A stretch of DNA of 64,000 bases from Uloborus plumipes. Taxonomy: Eukaryota > Arthropoda > Arachnida > Araneae > Uloboridae. Each line of letters starts with the position of its first letter. Position 1 is the first letter of the stretch. Of this stretch, positions 58,739 to 64,000 are shown in pieces. Below the pieces are notes generated by a model. It saw only the letters and a program-made list of their open reading frames with translations, did not search any database and was not told where the DNA came from. The translations under genes were made by a program, and so were the position numbers. The stretch is from positions 1 to 64,000 of the forward strand of contig JAXGGA010005876.1 of the NCBI GenBank assembly GCA_038373865.1, in the 5' to 3' direction.

Positions 58739-60219
58739 AGGGCCTGGCTCCACATCAGCAGAAAACCAACCGAAACCAAAGACAGCCGCCGAAAATCCGG
58801 GTAGGGGAGACTGGGGACGGTTGTGACGCGGGGCGGTTGTGACAGTCGTCATATTAGCTAAACCATAATTAATACCTGGTTGAAGCAAAGACAGAGAGTA
58901 TCAGCATGTTTGTCTGAATGTGTGTCAAAGCATTGCGGTAGCCATCGAGCGACATTAACTCTAGCAGAGGGGTTGGTTACTTTTTAACAGTTAAAAGTAA
59001 GTTTTTTTGTTCGATGTCTTTTAGTAATTCCTGTTGAATGGGTACAGATAGAGAAATGAAAGTTTTCTCCCCGCTAGTAGCGAACCTTAATAGTGAAATA
59101 GCAGTGATTACTTTTTATGTAGGCTATTTTGTATTGCCATGGCGATTGCTGTTTTCAAAAGTAGTGGGTTGGGGTCGGTTGTGATAAATTGCGTGGGGAC
59201 GGTTGTGACACGAGTAAACATGTTTTTATCATATTTGATGCCCATAATACGCTTGGAGAAGACAGAAATAGGGCAGTGTGACCTAATGAAATATAAAGAA
59301 GCTCATAAAGAAGTGAAACTTTTCTTTCTTCTCTGACAGCTTTGGAAATGCAACGTTAATCGTAAGTCTTTGCTACGAAACATTCATTCGTAAACGCGAT
59401 GGAGCCGGCCGGCGCTGTCACAATGAAAACAACGTGTGCATAGGTTATATTGCTCATAATAAAGTGCTTTTGAGCTTACATATACGCTGAAAGCAGATAT
59501 GAGAGTAAAATGGCTACTGAGAAATGGTTCCGTTCATTTATGAATAGAAATGTTTCACGTCTGTTCGTGTAGCTCATGCAACTAGCCTTTCAAGAGTAAC
59601 AAGCTTCAATAAAACAAATAAATGTGGAATCTTTCTTTGATACTTGAGAATTGTTATGAACAGACACGGTTATGACCCACAGGATGTGCATAATGTTGCC
59701 AAAACAGACGTTACGAAATTCCAAAAACCTGATATTTTTGTAAGACTTGGTATAAGGCTACTTCAACTGAACGAGACACATTGTTAAATGTTAAACTTTC
59801 CCAGATGAAGGTTATGTTGAATTACGTTTAATATTACTTGAAATTAAAAGTGATCTAGACTGTTTTGCTGTATTTTTGAACTTGTCACAACCGACCCCAA
59901 GCACTGTCACAACCGCCCCTGGGGTGGGGTCGGTTGTGACATTTTTTCCTTTTTTGTTTAATTTGGTCCTGTGAGTTAACTATTGTACTTAGGGAGAAAA
60001 TTTTAGTGTTTATAAGCAGGCAAATAAACACTTTAACATAAAAACAACTTTAAACCAGCTCACAGGCATTGCTAAGGGATCTATGGGGGAGCAAATGAAA
60101 ATTGTCACAACCGTACCCACTCTCCCCTACTTTGAATTTAAAGGAAATGGAAAGTACCCGGATTTTCGGTTTCTGCCTTCGGTTTTGGTCGGTTTTCTGC
60201 TGATGTGGAGCCAGGCCCT
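58739..60219. mobile_element. Inverted-repeat element with about 65-bp arms, split by a nested element
   Basis: The left arm (58739 to about 58801, AGGGCCTGGCTCCACATCAG...) and right arm (about 60159-60219) are inverted copies that also share CCGAAAATCCGGGTA. Between them sits the TA-flanked element 58804-60127. Without it this would be a MITE of about 155 bp. No target duplication recognised. Confidence 0.8.
58804..60127. mobile_element. Non-autonomous TA-flanked element with eight copies of a terminal motif, 1.32 kb
   Basis: Ends GGGGAGACTGGGGACGGTTG (left) and, inverted, GGGGAGAGTGGGTACGGTTG (right) are flanked by TA (58802-58803, 60128-60129). The motif GGGGNCGGTTGTGACA occurs at 58813, 58830, 59171, 59195 and 59926 in plus orientation and at 59884, 59905 and 60103 inverted. 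The GGGGAGAC start is shared with the pogo-like element at 20875, suggesting a related source. No coding capacity. Confidence 0.85.
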
Positions 60220-60229
60220 TAGGGTACCC

Positions 60230-62458
60230 TAACGTCCGTATAAAAAGTTAGCTTTCGTATTTTCACTATTTTTTATTCAAACTATCATCTTAACTCTGCA
60301 TCTTATTTTGAGCATTGTTGCAATTGTTGCATACATTGGGAATGTATCGGAAATATACACCTAGGATTAACGGATTTGAAAATATAGGTCCTGCAGGTAA
60401 AACGGGAACACTCTGTGTAAAGCAAGAAAACATTCAAAGGGTCTAATAATTTGTACTGACGATTGTTTAATACGATTTGTTTAATGTTGGCAAATAAAAT
60501 TCAATACACCAGCTTGAAAACATTTCTGATTCAGTAGTAGAAAATAAACAAATACAGATAAATAAAACCATAAAATTGTAAATTAATATTTATTTTCTGT
60601 TCATCTAATCTTCATCATCTTCTAGGCAGTTTTAACTTTACTTTTTTTCATCATCTATAAAAATATTGTTCTTAAAACACTTTTATCTCATTACTTAATA
60701 GTAAATATTTTTTACATTGAATGTGTAAGTAAAAGATGTTTTCAATAAATAATTCTTTAAAATACTACACATTATTTGATAATGGGAAAAATCAAAGAGC
60801 ATTGACAGAATGAAAAACACAGAAAATTATAATTTTTTTAATGCAAATTCAAAATATTTACTTAAAGGAATTTTTTATTAAAGAGTTCTTTTATGATTCA
60901 TTTCAATTATGTAAAAAATAAACAGTATTTTATTTCAACATTAAACTAACGTTTCGCATGGCATGTTAGAATAAAAGGGCTATTTTAAACGCAAATTACT
61001 TCATTTCCTGAATAGTCGGTGCATAAAAAGGTTGAATTTTGAAAAAATAAATGAAAACGCAGTGTGATATCCATGAATTAAAAGTTCCATTTAAAGATTT
61101 TTCTTTTGTCAAGCCTTTTGAAACTAATTTTATGTCTGCTTAATTTTCAAGACAATATTGACCATACAGTCGATTTACTGTGTTTTTTTTTAATTCAAAA
61201 AACCTGCTTTATGTTAAAAGTAATATAGGTAGTTTTTTGAGTAATACATGCTTTTATTCATTATTTTCAGATGAAAGAATACATTCCTACAGAATTAACC
61301 CACGCTACTTTTCCGTAATTAAAATGTTTGGTTTTATAGGCCGTGTAATTATGCGTTGCTTGTTCCTCATTTTTAATAGTTTTTTGTCTGGTATAAATTA
61401 CAAGCATGAAATAGATACATATGTACAGAAGCGGTTTGTTGCATGTTGCTTACATAGAAAAACTGTTTTAAATGTTTTGCACTTCATTTTTTTAAAAAAA
61501 ATAATAATCTCATGTATGTACTTTGAATATCTTTTTTTTCTTCTTAATATAGAAACATTTTTTTAAAAAAGGAATAATGATCCACTAGAAAATATTATGG
61601 AAAATTTTACTTTTATTTCCTTTTTCCCTTTTTTCGTATATTACGTTTAAGATTAACTTTAAACTATCAGATGTTTAAAAAATAAGAAAAACCTGCGTAC
61701 CTGCGGCAACTTCTTTTTTATTTTAGACGTATTTAAAATATTTTGTTACTGATGCTGGTGAATTAATACCCCTATTGCTATTCTTGTTATTTTTAAAATC
61801 TGAAGAAGAAAGTTGCGGCAAATTGTGTTGAAAACGTTATAACTTACTGTAAATTAAACTTTTACTAAACATCTTTTTGCTTTTTGTGTAGAGCTGAATT
61901 AAAAACATGTTTAGTAAAAAATTTTGCTTGATATATTTAATGAAAAATGAAAAATTAGATAAGTCGCCCTAGTTATTTTTTAGTAGAAGACACTTTGGAG
62001 GAAATTATCTGGTATTGCACCCTAAATGCTTATATAAAAGTAGTATGAATTTTTCTTTACTTTGGCAACCTTTCTGGGGGGGGGGTGTAAACTGCTTAGA
62101 AAAGCAGAAACTTGAATTTTTAAATCAGGTTTTCAGTCATTTTAAGGTCTCCTAAAAATTCGAAGGGGAATCTCAGGCTTTCCAACACCTTTCAGCAATC
62201 AGAGTGTGTATGTTAGTAGCTCCAACTTTAGTGAGTGGGAACTAGTCTCCTGAGGACTCACGTATCCACTCTCCCTATACAAGACTTAGCTCGTAGAAAG
62301 TGATGGTTAATAAGAAAGCATATGGAAGCCAAGAGTAAGCAGGAGAGCGAGTAAATTGAATAATGCAGAACCAATTATGTTAGCAGAATATAATCATCGT
62401 TTTCATACTAACTATGAATCCAGGGCACAATTGCACAGTTCTTGAAAGGGGAGAAGCG
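60230..62458. other. 2.2-kb A+T-rich stretch, no supported feature
   Basis: The longest frame (61180-61566, 128 codons) is dominated by Phe, Leu, Ile and Lys from A+T-rich DNA and shows no motif. A poly-G run lies near 62078-62087. Confidence 0.5.
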
Positions 62459-62462
62459 TAAA

Positions 62463-63083
62463 GGGTCATTCCATAGAAATGTCAACCTCAGCCGAAGAAA
62501 AAAAAATACCGAAAAGAAAAAAGTATCAAAAAATAAATAAATAAATAAAAATAATACAGCATAAGAAGTTTTAAAAAATTGAAAAAGTATTGTACTTATT
62601 ACTGAGATTAGCCATAATAAATAGTTTATAGTGTGTGTTTACTGCTTGTGTTTCGATGGTTACGTTAGTCACGTTACGTTAGTCACACTCCATCTTGAGT
62701 AAAAGTGACACTTAAGACTAAAAAAATATCAAGATTTAATAAATGTGTTTTTTATGTTTTTAAAAGCCAACTTTACACATTTTTCGAATATATCATTCAA
62801 TTTTTAACACTTGCTAAACTTTGAGAAATTTTTGCCTCACAACATGAGCATTCATTTTCAGGGTTGCGAAAATGTTACATTAGTCACACCGTTATTTTCG
62901 TTGAAAAAATATCTACTGTCAGTAATTTTGTTTTAAATTCTCAGCAGAAATGATACATAGATACCATGTACGTTGTAAATCTACCAGCATAACTAAAATA
63001 TATATTTTTTATCCTTTAAGTTACACGTAAAAACAGTTACAAAATCAGCTCTGAATGTTACGTTAGTCCCTATGGAATGACCC
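62463..63083. mobile_element. Non-autonomous element with repeated GTTACGTTAGTCAC motif, 621 bp
   Basis: Inverted ends GGGTCATTCCATAG and CTATGGAATGACCC are flanked by TAAA (62459-62462, 63084-63087), a 4-bp direct repeat. GTTACGTTAGTCAC or a close variant occurs at 62659, 62673, 62874 and 63057, the last abutting the right terminus. No coding capacity; superfamily unknown. Confidence 0.75.
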
Positions 63084-63087
63084 TAAA

Positions 63088-64000
63088 CTTAAATAAGAGA
63101 CGTTTAGAATCAAAACCAACTATACCCATTTATCAAAATCCATAGTCCCGAAGGTGGAACTATGTATCTAAATGGTTTGACTTAAAACCCTTACTTTATA
63201 TTCACTTTTTGTTGAGATATAGTGGATTTTAATTTATTGTATTTAAGTCATTGGTAAAAGAGCTTTTTACTTGTACTTTTAAAATATATATAATTTTTAT
63301 TAAAAATTGACTTTTCTGGTTTTGATCCTAAACTACTCATATTTTTTTCCACTATTTATGGATCAGTTTTAAGATTCATTTTTTGTGCTTTTAATATACC
63401 GTCGGACCACCGATAAGATAGAAAGGTAAACACCCTGTTTACAGGCGAAAATAGACGCATATATTAGTTTTGGGGGAGCTTCTTCCCGTAGACGTAAATG
63501 AATCTTTACAGAAAACAGTCACATTAAAATAAATGAAACACGCGCATCTCAAATTTTTATTATTTTCTTGTGAAGATAGGCTTGTTTTAACTGAACGCTT
63601 GCCAATTCCATTGCGACTGTGAGCAAATAGGGTTTTTTTATGTAATTAAATTAAATTTAATTAAGTATCAGCAACTTTTTTAATTAAATTTCAACGACGG
63701 AACATAAGTATGTTATTAGCTATATATATAACTTATTACCGGAATGTGGCACAAAACATAAGCATAAAGTCTACGTTTTTAGCAGAATAGCTATGCAAAG
63801 TAACTGATAATTTTAGTAATAATTAATTCTTTTGAATAGTAAAATATTGAATAATAAAAATTAGATCAGTATCCGTGAAAGTTATTCAACCTAAATTTAA
63901 CAGCGTGAAAAGCTTTTAAACACTCAACCTACTTAGAAGGGATAAATTTGTGTGCAAGCTTTTGCGCCTAACCACACAAACTAAAGTTCCAGGAAAAAAG
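63088..64000. other. A+T-rich stretch, no supported feature
   Basis: No repeat ends, protein motifs or RNA genes recognised. Confidence 0.5.

Noticed and set aside
61180..61566. 128-codon open frame
   Set aside because: Composition is that of random A+T-rich DNA, with no motif, splice or promoter context.
1..64000. CRISPR arrays, operons, riboswitches, rho-independent terminators
   Set aside because: No regularly spaced repeats or bacterial gene organisation exist; the window is eukaryotic.

Overview
This 64 kb window is A+T-rich eukaryotic DNA. It is almost free of host genes and full of transposable-element copies, foldback elements, MITEs and tRNA-derived SINEs. I see no rRNA or functional tRNA gene, CRISPR array, operon or bacterial-style gene order. 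The mariner, hAT, pogo-like, TTAA-specific, Helentron-like and non-LTR relics, together with a threonine-tRNA-like SINE, point to an arthropod. The RNase H relic at 48.5-49.0 kb reads like retrotransposon proteins I know from orb-weaving spiders, so a spider or other chelicerate is my best guess. That is inference from memory, not a search result.

Layout. 0.24-2.6 kb: degenerate hAT-like transposon with a perfect 8-bp target duplication. 4.1-8.2 kb: three short exon-like segments with good splice signals, interrupted by two TA-flanked elements. 8.2-16.1 kb: mostly featureless, with a MITE at 12.8 kb. 16.1-19.4 kb: element with kilobase-scale inverted arms, possibly a non-autonomous Maverick/Polinton relative. 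20.9-23.5 kb: pogo-like transposon with a hAT element nested inside. 23.9-24.4 kb: N-terminal mariner relic. 25.2-25.9 kb: almost perfect foldback element. 26.7 kb: second copy of the 12.8-kb MITE. 30.4-33.7 kb: a MITE, one candidate terminal exon (minus strand) and two palindromic elements. 35.1-35.7 kb: TTAA element. 37.4-38.7 kb: the best-preserved gene of the window, a mariner transposase broken by one frameshift. 40.1-45.1 kb: MITE, SINE, microsatellite, Helentron-like element and an internally deleted mariner. 46.0-49.0 kb: hAT MITE, TTAA element, decayed mariner with a SINE inserted in it, and a non-LTR RNase H relic. 49.2-50.7 kb: large foldback element. 53.4 kb: third SINE copy. 58.1-60.2 kb: second hAT MITE, then an element nested in another. 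62.5-63.1 kb: another inverted-repeat element.

The most interesting pattern is shared by several unrelated-looking elements (5.8-7.1, 58.8-60.1 and 62.5-63.1 kb; a weaker case at 20.9-23.5 kb). Each carries its own short motif, first seen at or beside the terminal inverted repeat, reiterated inside the element in both orientations. These look like arrays of transposase-binding sites. The second theme is self-complementary elements (16.1, 25.2, 32.3, 33.3 and 49.2 kb) whose transcripts would fold into long double-stranded RNA. No gene here works with another in a pathway. The nested insertions do give a relative order of transposon activity.
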